A stretch of DNA of 64,000 bases from Panulirus ornatus (lineage: Eukaryota > Arthropoda > Malacostraca > Decapoda > Palinuridae), in assembly GCF_036320965.1 (NCBI RefSeq), contig NC_092225.1:55232637-55296636 (forward strand). The letters run 5' to 3'. Made by a program: the position numbers and the translations under genes. The notes under the pieces are model-generated. The model was not told the origin of the DNA. It was given only the letters and a program-made list of their open reading frames with translations, and did no database searches. Positions 51,701-64,000 of the stretch are shown piece after piece; within the stretch, counting starts at the first letter, position 1; each line of letters begins with the position of its first letter.

Positions 51701-54218
51701 TGAAACTCAGGGTATATGTGGTATTCTATATGGTGATCAAGGATATCGAGTCAAAAGACTGCATTTCGTAAAATTGAGCACTTAACCACATATTTAATAT
51801 TAATTATAATTAATTATACTATTATGCTAATTACTCGACTAATTACACGAATCTTAAGGTTATAACCAAAGATTGTCATTCAACACACGTACAAGGTTCT
51901 ATGCTGAAATTTTCAGGAAAATCTATTTTTTCAAAAAAATCAAGAAAAATCCTAGGCTATAGCCTAGGGTAATATTTTGCTCAGATTTACAAGTTCTTCA
52001 GATTTTAATGAAACTCAGGGTATATGTGGTATTCTATATGGTGATTAAGGATATCGAGTCAAAAGACTGCATTTAGTAAGATTGAGCGCTTAACCACATA
52101 TTTAAAATAAATTATAATTAATTATATTAATATGCTAATTACTCGACTAATTACACGAATCTTAAGGTTATAACCAAAGATTGTCATTCAACACACGTAC
52201 AAGGATCTATGCTGAAATTTTCAGGAAAATCTATTTTTTCAAAAAAATCAAGAAAAATCCTAGGCTATAGCCTAGGGTAATATTTTGCTCAGATTTTCAA
52301 GTTCTTCAGATTTTAATGAAACTCAGCGTATATGTGGTATTCTATATGGTGATTAAGGATATCGAGTCAAAAGACTGCATTTAGTAAAATTGAGCGCTTA
52401 ACCACATATTTAAAATAAATTATAATTAATTATATTAATATGCTAATTACTCGACTAATGACACGAATCTTAAGGTTATAACCAAAGATTGTCATTCAAC
52501 ACACCTACAAGGATCTATGCTGAAATTTTCAGGATAATCTATTTTTTCAAAAAATCAAGAAAAATCCTAGGCTATAGCCTTGGGTAATATTTTGCTCAGA
52601 TTTTCAAGTTCTTCAGATTTTAATGAAACTCACGGTATATGTGGTATTTTATATGGTGATCAAGGATATCGAGTCAAAAGACTGCATTTCGTAAAATTGA
52701 GCACTTAACCACATATTTAATATTAATTATAATTAATTATACTATTATGCTAATTACTCGACTAATTATACGAATCTTAAGGTTATAACCAAAGATTGTC
52801 ATTCAACATACGTACAAAGATCTATGCTGAAATTTTCAGGAAAATCTATTTTTTCTAAAAAATCAAGAAAAATCTTAGAATAATATTTTGCTCAGATTTT
52901 CACGTTCTTCAGATTTTAATGAAACTCAGGGTATATGTGGTATTCTATATGGTGATTAAGGATATCGAGTCAAAAGACTGCATTTCGTAAAACTGAGCCC
53001 TTAACCACATATTTAATATTAATTATAATTAGTTATATTTATATGCTAATTACTCGACTAACTACACGAATCTTAATGTTATAACCAAAGATTGTCATTC
53101 AACACACGTACAAGGATCTATGCTGAAATTTTCAGGAAAATCTATTTTTTCAAAAAAATCAAGAAAAATCCTTGGGAAATATTTTGCTCAGATTTTCAAG
53201 TTCTTCAGATTTTAATGAAACTCAGGATATATGTGGTATTCTATATGGTGATTAAGGATATCGAGTCAAAAGACTGCATTTCGTAAAATTGAGGGCTTAA
53301 CCACAAATTTAATATTATCTCTAGCTAATTATATCAATATGCTAATTACTCGACTAATTACACGAATCTTAAGGTTATAACCAAAGATTGTGATTCAACA
53401 CACGTACAAGGGTCTAAGGTGAAATTTTTAGGAAAATCTATTTTTTCAAAAAAATCAAGAAAAATCCTAGGCTATAGCCTTGGGTTATATTTTGCTCAGA
53501 TTTTCAAGTCCTTCAGATTTTAATGAAACTCAGGGTATATGTGGTATTCTATATGGTGATTAAGGATATCGAGTCAGAAGACTGCATTTCGTAAAATTGA
53601 GCGCTTAAACACATATTTAATATTAATTATAATTAATTATATTAATATGCTACTTACTCGACTAATTACACGAATCTTAAGGTTATAACCAAAGATTGTC
53701 ATTCAACACACGTACAAGGATCTATGCTGAAATTTTCAGGAAAATCTATTTTTTCAAAAAAATCAAGAAAAATCCTAGGCTATAGCCTAGGGTAATATTT
53801 TGCTCAGATTTTCAAGTTCTTCAGATTTTAATGAAACTCAGGGTATATGTGGTATTCTATATGGTGATTAAGGATATCGAGTCAAAAGACTGCATTTAGT
53901 AAAATTGAGCGCTTAACCACATATTTAAAATAAATTATAATTAATTATATTAATATGCTAATTACTCGACTAATTACACGAATCTTAAGGTTATAACCAA
54001 AGATTGTCATTCAACACACGTACAAGGTTCTATGCTGAAATTTTCAGGAAAATCTATTTTTTCAAAAAAATCAAGAAAAATCCTAGGCTATAGCCTAGGG
54101 TAATATTTTGCTCAGATTTTCAAGTTCTTCAGATTTTAATGAAACTCAGGGTATATGTGGTATTCTATATGGTGATTAAGGATATCGAGTCAAAAGACTG
54201 CATTTAGTAAGATTGAGC
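48749..54218 (+). repeat. Satellite family 2, forward block 2
   Basis: Forward family 2 monomers. The first 350-450 bp contain scattered errors or decay, and the rest is clean. Two co-occurring variant sets mark subfamilies: CATTTAGTA with TTTAAAATAAATT, versus CATTTCGTA with TTTAATATTAATT. Marker monomers seen in the forward block before the first gap recur here: GCTACTTACTCG, and GAGGGCTTAACC with ATTATCTCTAGC. Confidence 0.95.
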
Positions 54219-54318
54219 NNNNNNNNNNNNNNNNNNNNNNNNNNNNNNNNNNNNNNNNNNNNNNNNNNNNNNNNNNNNNNNNNNNNNNNNNNNNNNNNNN
54301 NNNNNNNNNNNNNNNNNN
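54219..54318. other. Assembly gap, 100 N (orientation flips)
   Basis: Exactly 100 N. Forward monomers on the left and reverse monomers on the right. Confidence 0.99.
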
Positions 54319-57300
54319 TAAATCACCATATAGAATACCACATATACCCTGAGTTTCATTAAAATCTGAATTAACTTGAAAATCTGAGCAAAATATTACC
54401 CAAGGCTATAGCCTAGGATTTTTCTTGATTTTTTTGAAAAAATAGATTTTCCTGAAAATTTCAGCATAGATCCTTGTACGTGTGTCTGAATGACAATCTT
54501 TGGTTATAACCTTAAGATTCGTGTAATTAGTCGAGTAATTAGCATATTAATATAATTAATTATAATTAATATTAAATATGTGGTTAAGCGCTCAATTTTA
54601 CGAAATGCAGTCTTTTGACTCGATATCCTTAATCACCATATAGAATACCACATATACCCTGAGTTTCATTAAAATCTGAAGAACTTGAAAATCTGAGCAA
54701 AATATTACCCTAGGCTATAGCCTAGGATTTTTCTTGATTTTTTTGAAAAAATAGATTTTCCTGAAAATTTCAGCATAGATCCTTGTACGTGTGTTGAATG
54801 ACAATCTTTGGTTATAACCTTAAGATTCGTGTAATTAGTCGAGTAATTAGCATATTGATATAATTAATTATAATTAATATTAAATATGTGGTTAAGCGCT
54901 CAATTTTACGAAATGCAGTCTTTTGACTCGATATCCTTAATCACCATATAGAATACCACATATACCCTGAGTTTCATTAAAATCTGAAGAACTTGAAAAT
55001 CTGAGCAAAATATTACCCTAGGCTATAGCCTAGGATTTTTCTTGATTTTTTTGAAAAAATAGATTTTCCTGAAAATTTCAGCATAGATCCTTGTACGTGT
55101 GTTGAATGACAATCTTTGGTTATAACCTTAAGATTCGTGTAATTAGTCGAGTAATTAGCATATTAATATAATTAATTATAATTAATATTAATATGTGGTT
55201 AAGCGCTCAATTTTACGAAATGCAGTCTTTTGACTCGATATCCTTAATCACCATATAGAATACCACATATACCCTGAGTTTCATTAAAATCTGAAGAACT
55301 TGAAAATCTGAGCAAAATATTACCCAAGGCTATAGCCTAGGATTTTTCTTGATTTTTTTGAAAAAATAGATTTTCCTGAAAATTTCAGCATAGATCCTTG
55401 TACGTGTGTTGAATGACAATCTTTGGTTATAACCTTAAGATTCGTGTAATTAGTCGAGTAATTAGCATATTAATATAATTATTTATAATTAATATTAGAT
55501 ATGTGGTTAAGCGCTCAATTTTACGAAATGCAGTCTTTTGACTCGATATCCTTAATCACCATATAGAATACCACATATACCCTGAGTTTCATTAAAATCT
55601 GAAGAACTTGAAAATCTGAGCAAAATATTACCCAGGCTATAGCCTAGGATTTTTCTTGATTTTTTTGAAAAAATAGATTTTCCTGAAAATTTCAGCATAG
55701 ATCCTTGTACGTGTGTCAAATGACAATCTTTGGTTATAACCTTAAGATTCGTGTAATTAGTCGAGTAATTAGCATATTAATATAATTAATTTTAATTAAT
55801 ATTAAATATGTGGTTAAGCGCTCAATTTTACGAAATGCAGTCTTTTGATTCGATATCCTTAATCACCATATAGAATACCACATATACCCTGAGTTTCATT
55901 AAAATCTGAAGAACTTGAAAATCTGAGCAAAATATTACCCAGGCTATAGTCTAGGATTTTTCTTGATTTTTTTGAAAAAATAGATTTTCCTGAAAATTTC
56001 AGCATAGATCCTTGTACGTGTGCTGAATGACAATCTTTGGTTATAACCTTAAGATTCGTGTAATTAGTCGAGTAATTAGCATATTGATATAATTAATTAT
56101 AATTAATATTAAATATGTGGTTAAGCGCTCAATTTTACGAAATGCAGTCTTTTGACTCGATATCCTTAATCACCATATAGAATACCACATATACCCTGAG
56201 TTTCATTAAAATCTGAAGAACTTGAAAATCTGAGCAAAATATTACCCTAGGCTATTTAGCCTAGGATTTTTCTTGATTTTTTTGAAAAAATAGATTTTCC
56301 TGAAAATTTCAGCATAGATCCTTGTACGTGTGTTGAATGACAATCTTTGGTTATAACCTTAAGATTCGTGTAATTAGTCGAGTAATTAGCATATTAATAT
56401 AATTAATTATAATTAATATTAAATATGTGGTTAAGCGCTCAATTTTACGAAATGCAGTCTTTTGACTCGATATCCTTAATCACCATATAGAATACCACAT
56501 ATACCCTGAGTTTCATTAAAATCTGAAGAACTTGAAAATCTGAGCAAAATATTACCCAACTATAGCCTTGGATTTTTCTTGATTTTTTTGAAAAAATAAA
56601 TTTTCCTGAAAATTTCAGCATAGATCCTCGTGCGTGTGTTGAATGACAGTCTTTGGTTACAACCTTAAGATTCGTGTAATTAGTCGAGTAATTAGCATAT
56701 TAATATAATTATTTATAATTAATATTATATATGTGGTTAAGCGCTCAATTTTACGAAATGCAGTCTTTTGACTCGATATTCTTAATCACCATATAGAATA
56801 CCACATATACCCTGAGTTTCATTAAAATCTGAAGAACTTGAAAATCTGAGCAAAATATTACGCAACTATAGCCTAGGATTTTTCTTGATTTTTTTGAAAA
56901 AATAGATTTTCCTGAAAATTTCAGCATAGATCCTTCTACGTGTGTCAAATGACAATCTTTGGTTATAACCTTAAGATTCGTGTAATTAGTCGAGTAATTA
57001 GCATATTAATATAATTAATTTTAATTAATATTAAATATGTGGTTAAGCGCTCAATCTTACGAAATGCAGTCTTTTGATTCGATATCCTTAATCACCATAT
57101 AGAATACCACATATACCCTGAGTTTCATTAAAATCTGAAGAACTTAAAAATCTGAGCAAAATATTACCCAGGGCTATAGTCTAGGATTTTTCTTGATTTT
57201 TTTGAAAAAATAGATTTTCCTGAAAATTTCAGCATAGATCCTTGGACGTGTGCTGAATGACAATCTTTGGTTATATCCTTAAGATTCGTGTAATTAGTCG

Positions 57301-60300
57301 AGTAATTAGCATATTAATATAATTAATTATAATTAATATTAAATATGTGGTTAAGCGCTCAATTTTACGAAATGCAGTCTTTTGACTCGATATCCTTAAT
57401 CACCATATAGAATACCACATATACCATGAGTTTCATTAAAATCTGAAGAACTTGAAAATCTGAGCAAAATATTACCCTAGGCATATTTACCCTAGGATTT
57501 TTCTTGATTTTTTTGAAAAAATAGATTTTCCTGAAAATTTCAGCATAGATCCCTGTACGTGTGTTGAATGACAATCTTTGGTTATAACCTTACGATTCGT
57601 GTAATTAGTCGAGTAATTAGCATATTAATATAATTAATTATAATTAATATTAAATATGTGGTTAAGCGCTCAATTTTACGAAATGCAGTCTTTTGACTCG
57701 ATATCCTTAATCACCATATAGAATACCACATATACCCTGAGTTTCATTAAAATCTGAAGAACTTGAAAATCTGAGCAAAATATTACCCTAGGCTATAGCC
57801 TAGGATTTTTCTTGATTTTTTTGAAAAAATAAATTTTTCTGAAAATTTCAGCATAGATCCTCGTACGTGTGTTGAATGACAATCTTTGGTTATAACCTTA
57901 AGATTCGTGTAATTAGTCGAGTAATTAGCATATTAATATAATTAATTATAATTAATATTGAATATGTGGTTAAGCGCTCAATTTTACGAAATGCAGTCTT
58001 TTGACTCGATATCCTTAATCACCATATAGAATACCACATATACCCTGAGTTTCATTAAAATCTGAAGAACTTGAAAATCTGAGCAAAATATTACCCAAGC
58101 CTATAGCTTAGATTTTTTTCTTGATTTTTTTGAAAAAATAGATTTTCCTGAAAATTTCACCATAGATCCTTGTACGTGAGTTGATTGACAATATTTTGTT
58201 ATAACCTTAAGATTCGTGTAATTAGTCGAGTAATTAGCATATTGATATAATTATTTATAATTAATATTATATATGTGGTTAAGCGCTCAATTTTACGAAA
58301 TGTAGTCTTTTGACTCGATATCCTTAATCACCATATAGAATACCACATATACCCTGAATTTAATTAAAATCTGAAGAACTTGAAAATCTGAGCAAAATAT
58401 TACCCTAGGCTATAGCCTAGGATTTTTCTTGATTTTTTTGAAAAAATAGATTTTCCTGAAAATTTCAGCATAGATCCTTGTACGTGTGTCAAATGACAAT
58501 CTTTGGTTATAACCTTAAGATTCGTGTAATTAGTCGAGTAATTAGCATATTAATATAATTAATTATAATTAATATTAAATATGTGGTTAAGCGCTCAATT
58601 TTACGAAATGCAGTCTTTTGACTCGATATCCTTAATCACCATATAGAATACCACATATACCCTGAGTTTCATTAAAATCTGAAGAACTTGAAAATCTGAG
58701 CAAAATATTACCCAGGCTATAGTCTAGGATTTTTCTTGATTTTTTTGAAAAAATAGATTTTCCTGAAAATTTCAGCATAGATCCTTGTACGTGTGTTGAA
58801 TGACAATCTTTGGTTATAACCTTAAGATTCGTGTAATTAGTCGAGTAATTAGCATATTAATATAATTAATTATAATTAATATTAAATATGTGGTTAAGCG
58901 CTCAATTTTACGAAATGCAGTCTTTTGACTCGATATCCTTAATCACCATATAGAATACCACATATACCCTGAGTTTCATTAAAATCTGAAGAACTTGAAA
59001 ATCTGAGCAAAATATTACCCTAGGCTATAGCCTAGGATTTTTCTTGATTTTTTTGAAAAAATAGATTTTCCTGAAAATTTCAGCATAGATCCTTGTACGT
59101 GTGTTGAATGACAATCTTTGGTTATAACCTTAAGATTCGTGTAATTAGTCGAGTAATTAGCATATTAATATAATTAATTATAATTAATATTAAATATGTG
59201 GTTAAGCGCTCAATTTTACGAAATGCAGTCTTTTGACTCGATATCCTTAATCACCATATAGAATACCACATATACCCTGAGTTTCATTAAAATCTGAAGA
59301 ACTTGAAAATCTGAGCAAAATATTACCCAAGCTATAGCTTAGATTTTTTCTTGATTTTTTTGAAAAAATAGATTTTCCTGAAAATTTCACCATAGATCCT
59401 TGTACGTGAGTTGATTGACAATATTTTGTTATAACCTTAAGATTCGTGTAATTAGTCGAGTAATTAGCATATTGATATAATTATTTATAATTAATATTAT
59501 ATATGTGGTTAAGCGCTCAATTTTACGAAATGTAGTCTTTTGACTCGATATCCTTAATCACCATATAGAATACCACATATACCCTGAATTTAATTAAAAT
59601 CTGAAGAACTTGAAATCTGAGCAAAATATTACCCAAGGCTATAGCCTAGGATTTCTCTTGATTTTTTTGAAAAAATAGATTTTCCTGAAAATTTCAGCAT
59701 AGATCCTTGTACGTGTGTCAAATGACAATCTTTGGTTATAACCTTAACATTCGTGTAATTAGTCGAGTAATTAGTATATTGATATAATTAATTATAATTA
59801 ATATTAAATATGTGGTTAAGCGCTCAATTTTACGAAATGCATTCTTTTGACTCGATATCCTTAATCACCATATAGAATACCATATACACCCTGAGTTTCA
59901 TTAAAATCTGAAGAACTTGAAAATCTGAGCAAAATATTACCCTAGGCTATAGTCTAGGATTTTTCTTGATTTTTTTGAAAAAATAGATTTTCCTGAAAAT
60001 TTCAGCATAGATCCTTGTACGTGTGTTGAATGACAATCTTTGGTTATAACCTTAAGATTCGTGTAATTAGTCGAGTAATTAGCATATTAATATAATTAAT
60101 TATAATTAATATTAAATATGTGGTTAAGCGCTCAATTTTACGAAATGCAGTCTTTTGACTCGATATCCTTAATCACCATATAGAATACCACATATACCCT
60201 GAGTTTCATTAAAATCTGAAGAACTTGAAAATCTGAGCAAAATATTACCCAAGCCTATAGCTTAGATTTTTTCTTGATTTTTTTGAAAAAATAGATTTTC

Positions 60301-63300
60301 CTGAAAATTTCACCATAGATCCTTGTACGTGAGTTGATTGACAATATTTGGTTATAACCTTAAGATTCGTGTAATTAGTCGAGTAATTAGCATATTAATA
60401 TAATTATTTATAATTAATATTATATATGTGGTTAAGCGCTCAATTTTACGAAATGCAGTCTTTTGACTCGATATCCTTAATCACCATATAGAATACCACA
60501 TATACCCTGAGTTTCATTAAAATCTGAAGAACTTGAAAATCTGAGCAAAATATTACCCTAGGCTATAGTCTAGGATTTTTCTTGATTTTTTTGAAAAAAT
60601 AGATTTTCCTGAAAATTTCAGCATAGATCCTTGTACGTGTGTCAAATGACAATCTTTGGTTATAACCTTAAGATTCGTGTAATTAGTCGAGTAATTAGCA
60701 TATTAATATAATTAATTTTAATTAATATTAAATATGTGGTTAAGCGCTCAATTTTACGAAATGCAGTCTTTTGACTCGATATCCTTAATCACCATATAGA
60801 ATACCACATATACCCTGAGTTTCATTAAAATCTGAAGAACTTGAAAATCTGAGCAAAATATTACCCAGGCTATAGTCTAGGATTTTTCTTGATTTTTTTG
60901 AAAAAATAGATTTTCCTGAAAATTTCAGCATAGATCCTTGTACGTGTGCTGAATGACAATCTTTGGTTATAACCTTAACATTCGTGTAATTAGTCGAGTA
61001 ATTAGTATATTGATATAATTAATTATAATTAACATTAAATATGTGGTTAAGCGCTCAATTTTACGAAATGCATTCTTTTGACTCGATATCCTTAATCACC
61101 ATATAGAATACCACATACACCCTGAGTTTCATTAAAATCTGAAGAACTTGAAAATCTGAGCAAAATATTACCCTAGGCTATTATAGTCTAGGATTTTTCT
61201 TGATTTTTTTGAAAAAATAGATTTTCCTGAAAATTTCAGCATAGATCCTTGTACGTGTGTTGAATGACAATCTTTGGTTATAACCTTAAGATTCGTGTAA
61301 TTAGTCGAGTAATTAGCATATTAATATAATTAATTATAATTAATATTAAATATGTGGTTAAGCGCTCAATTTTACGAAATGCAGTCTTTTGACTCGATAT
61401 CCTTAATCACCATATAGAATACCACATATACCCTGAGTTTCATTAAAATCTGAAGAACTTGAAAATCTGAGCAAAATATTACCCTAGGCATATTTACCCT
61501 AGGATTTTTCTTGATTTTTTTGAAAAAATAAATTTTCCTGAAAATTTCAGCATAGATCCCTGTACGTGTGTTGAATGACAATCTTTGGTTATAACCTTAA
61601 GATTCGTGTAATTAGTCGAGTAATTAGCATATTAATATAATTAATTATAATTAATATTAAATATGTGGTTAAGCGCTCAATTTTACGAAATGCAGTCTTT
61701 TGACTCGATATCCTTAATCACCATATAGAATACCACATATACCCTGAGTTTCATTAAAATCTGAAGAACTTGAAAATCTGAGCAAAATATTACCCAACTA
61801 TAGCCTTGGATTTTTCTTGATTTTTTTGAAAAAATAGATTTTCCTGAAAATTTCAGCATAGATCCTCGTACGTGTGTTGAATGACAATCTTTGGTTATAA
61901 CCTTAAGATTCGTGTAATTAGTCGAGTAATTAGCATATTAATATAATTAATTATAATTAATATTATATATGTGGTTAAGCGCTCAATTTTACGAAATGCA
62001 GTCTTTTGACTCGATATCCTTAATCACCATATAGAATACCACATATACCCTGAGTTTCATTAAAATCTGAAGAACTTGAAAATCTGAGCAAAATATTACC
62101 CAAGGCTATAGCCTAGGATTTTTCTTGATTTTTTTGAAAAAATAGATTTTCCTGAAAATTTCAGCATAGATCCTTGTACGTGTGTTGAATGACAATCTTT
62201 GGTTATAACCTTAAGATTCGTGTAATTAGTCGAGTAATTAGCATATTAATATAATTAATTATAATTAATATTAAATATGTGGTTAAGCGCTCAATTTTAC
62301 GAAATGCAGTCTTTTGACTCGATATCCTTAATCACCATATAGAATACCACATATACCCTGAGTTTCATTAAAATCTGAAGAACTTGAAAATCTGAGCAAA
62401 ATATTACCCTAGGCTATAGCCTAGGATTTTTCTTGATTTTTTTGAAAAAATAGATTTTCCTGAAAATTTCAGCATAGATCCTTGTACGTGTGTTGAATGA
62501 CAATCTTTGGTTATAACCTTAAGATTCGTGTAATTAGTCGAGTAATTAGCATATTAATATAATTAATTATAATTAATATTAAATATGTGGTTAAGCGCTC
62601 AATTTTACGAAATGCAGTCTTTTGACTCGATATCCTTAATCACCATATAGAATACCACATATACCCTGAGTTTCATTAAAATCTGAAGAACTTGAAAATC
62701 TGAGCAAAATATTACCCAAGCCTATAGCTTAGATTTTTCTTGATTTTTTTGAAAAAATAGATTTTCCTGAAAATTTCAGCATAGATCCTTGTACGTGTGT
62801 TGAATGACAATCTTTGGTTATAACCTTAAGATTCGTGTAATTAGTCGAGTAATTAGCATATTAATATAATTATTTATAATTAATATTATATATGTGGTTA
62901 AGCGCTCAATTTTACGAAATGTAGTCTTTTGACTCGATATCCTTAATCACCATATAGAATACCACATATACCCTGAGTTTCATTAAAATCTGAAGAACTT
63001 GAAATCTGAGCAAAATATTACCCAAGGCTATAGCCTAGGATTTCTCTTGATTTTTTTGAAAAAATAGATTTTCCTGAAAATTTCAGCATAGATCCTTGTA
63101 CGTGTGTCAAATGACAATCTTTGGTTATAACCTTAAGATTCGTGTAATTAGTCGAGTAATTAGCATATTAATATAATTAATTATAATTAATATTAAATAT
63201 GTGGTTAAGCGCTCAATTTTACGAAATGCAGTCTTTTGACTCGATATCCTTAATCACCATATAGAATACCACATATACCCTGAGTTTCATTAAAATCTGA

Positions 63301-64000
63301 AGAACTTGAAAATCTGAGCAAAATATTACCCTAGGCTATAGTCTAGGATTTTTCTTGATTTTTTTGAAAAAATAGATTTTCCTGAAAATTTCAGCATAGA
63401 TCCTTGTACGTGTGTTGAATGACAATCTTTGGTTATAACCTTAAGATTCGTGTAATTAGTCGAGTAATTAGCATATTAATATAATTAATTATAATTAATA
63501 TTAAATATGTGGTTAAGCGCTCAATTTTACGAAATGCAGTCTTTTGACTCGATATCCTTAATCACCATATAGAATACCACATATACCCTGAGTTTCATTA
63601 AAATCTGAAGAACTTGAAAATCTGAGCAAAATATTACCCAAGCCTATAGCTTAGATTTTTTCTTGATTTTTTTGAAAAAATAGATTTTCCTGAAAATTTC
63701 AGCATAGATCCTTGTACGTGTGTTGAATGACAATCTTTGGTTATAACCTTAAGATTCGTGTAATTAGTCGAGTAATTAGCATATTAATATAATTATTTAT
63801 AATTAATATTATATATGTGGTTAAGCGCTCAATTTTACGAAATGTAGTCTTTTGACTCGATATCCTTAATCACCATATAGAATACCACATATACCCTGAG
63901 TTTCATTAAAATCTGAAGAACTTGAAAATCTGAGCAAAATATTACCCAAGGCTATAGCCTAGGATTTTTCTTGATTTTTTTGAAAAAATAGATTTTCCTG
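54319..64000 (-). repeat. Satellite family 2, reverse block 3 (continues past the window)
   Basis: About 31 clean reverse-orientation monomers of about 308 bp. The palindrome segment is the main site of variation: CCTAGGCTATAGCCTAGG, CCAAGGCTATAGCCTAGG, AAGCCTATAGCTTAG, CCAGGCTATAGTCTAGG and CCTAGGCATATTTACCCTAG versions are interspersed. The AAGC(C)TATAGCTTAG type recurs near 58097, 59333, 60252, 62717 and 63640, at roughly whole-monomer multiples. Frames of 64-69 residues appear where the segment length suits, but they begin at TTG and are not genes. Confidence 0.96.

Noticed and set aside
27542..61581. Recurrent 60-69-residue open frames (SFNTRTRIYAEIFRK type) in many family 2 monomers on both strands
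   Set aside because: They begin at TTG (for example 53092), not ATG. They are open only when the palindrome segment has a suitable length, and sister monomers are frameshifted or stopped. They are by-products of a tandem satellite.
13021..64000. CRISPR array
   Set aside because: The repeats are about 300 bp with no short repeat-spacer alternation, and the sequence is eukaryotic.

Overview
This is a eukaryotic window with no host gene I can support: no intron-bearing coding region, rRNA or tRNA is visible. It is made of simple repeats, minisatellites, fragments of non-LTR retrotransposons and, for about 51 kb, one AT-rich satellite array. The density of (TA)n, (CT)n and (GA)n tracts, together with this LINE family, suggests an arthropod, most likely a decapod crustacean. 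That assignment is inference; no host gene confirms it.

Region 1 (1-13,020) has mixed composition. It holds long dinucleotide and trinucleotide tracts and six minisatellites with periods of 44/88, 48/96, about 21, 34/56, 27 and 19/38 bp. It also holds a chain of non-LTR retroelement fragments. Three belong to one LINE family: 4857-6249 (-) with most of a reverse transcriptase domain, 11841-13020 (-) with only the C-terminal part, and 6608-6940 (+) with only the 3' end. Three copies of a SINE-like element (1-148 -, 6321-6549 -, 10950-11065 +) flank them. The SINE and the LINE share a similar 3' tail, and most element ends lie directly against (TA)n tracts.

Region 2 (13,021-64,000, running off the window) is a satellite array. 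The outer 14 kb (family 1, about 290-305 bp monomers) is divergent, with truncated and inverted pieces. The rest (family 2, about 308 bp) is homogeneous, carries higher-order structure and is clearly homologous to family 1 along the whole monomer. Four 100-N gaps interrupt it, and the array changes orientation at three of them. Stretches near 41.3-44.3 kb and 48.7-49.2 kb look like badly polished consensus.

The most interesting signal is in the monomer itself. Family 1 carries a series of perfect palindromes and hairpins. One of them, CCAAGGCTATAGCCTTGG, becomes CCTAGGCTATAGCCTAGG in family 2 through changes in both arms, with one-arm intermediates present. It is also the most length-variable site in an otherwise uniform repeat, and several contracted forms remain palindromic. 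This fits a structure-forming satellite whose hairpin is either maintained or drives local instability. Whether it has a centromeric or other function cannot be read from sequence alone.
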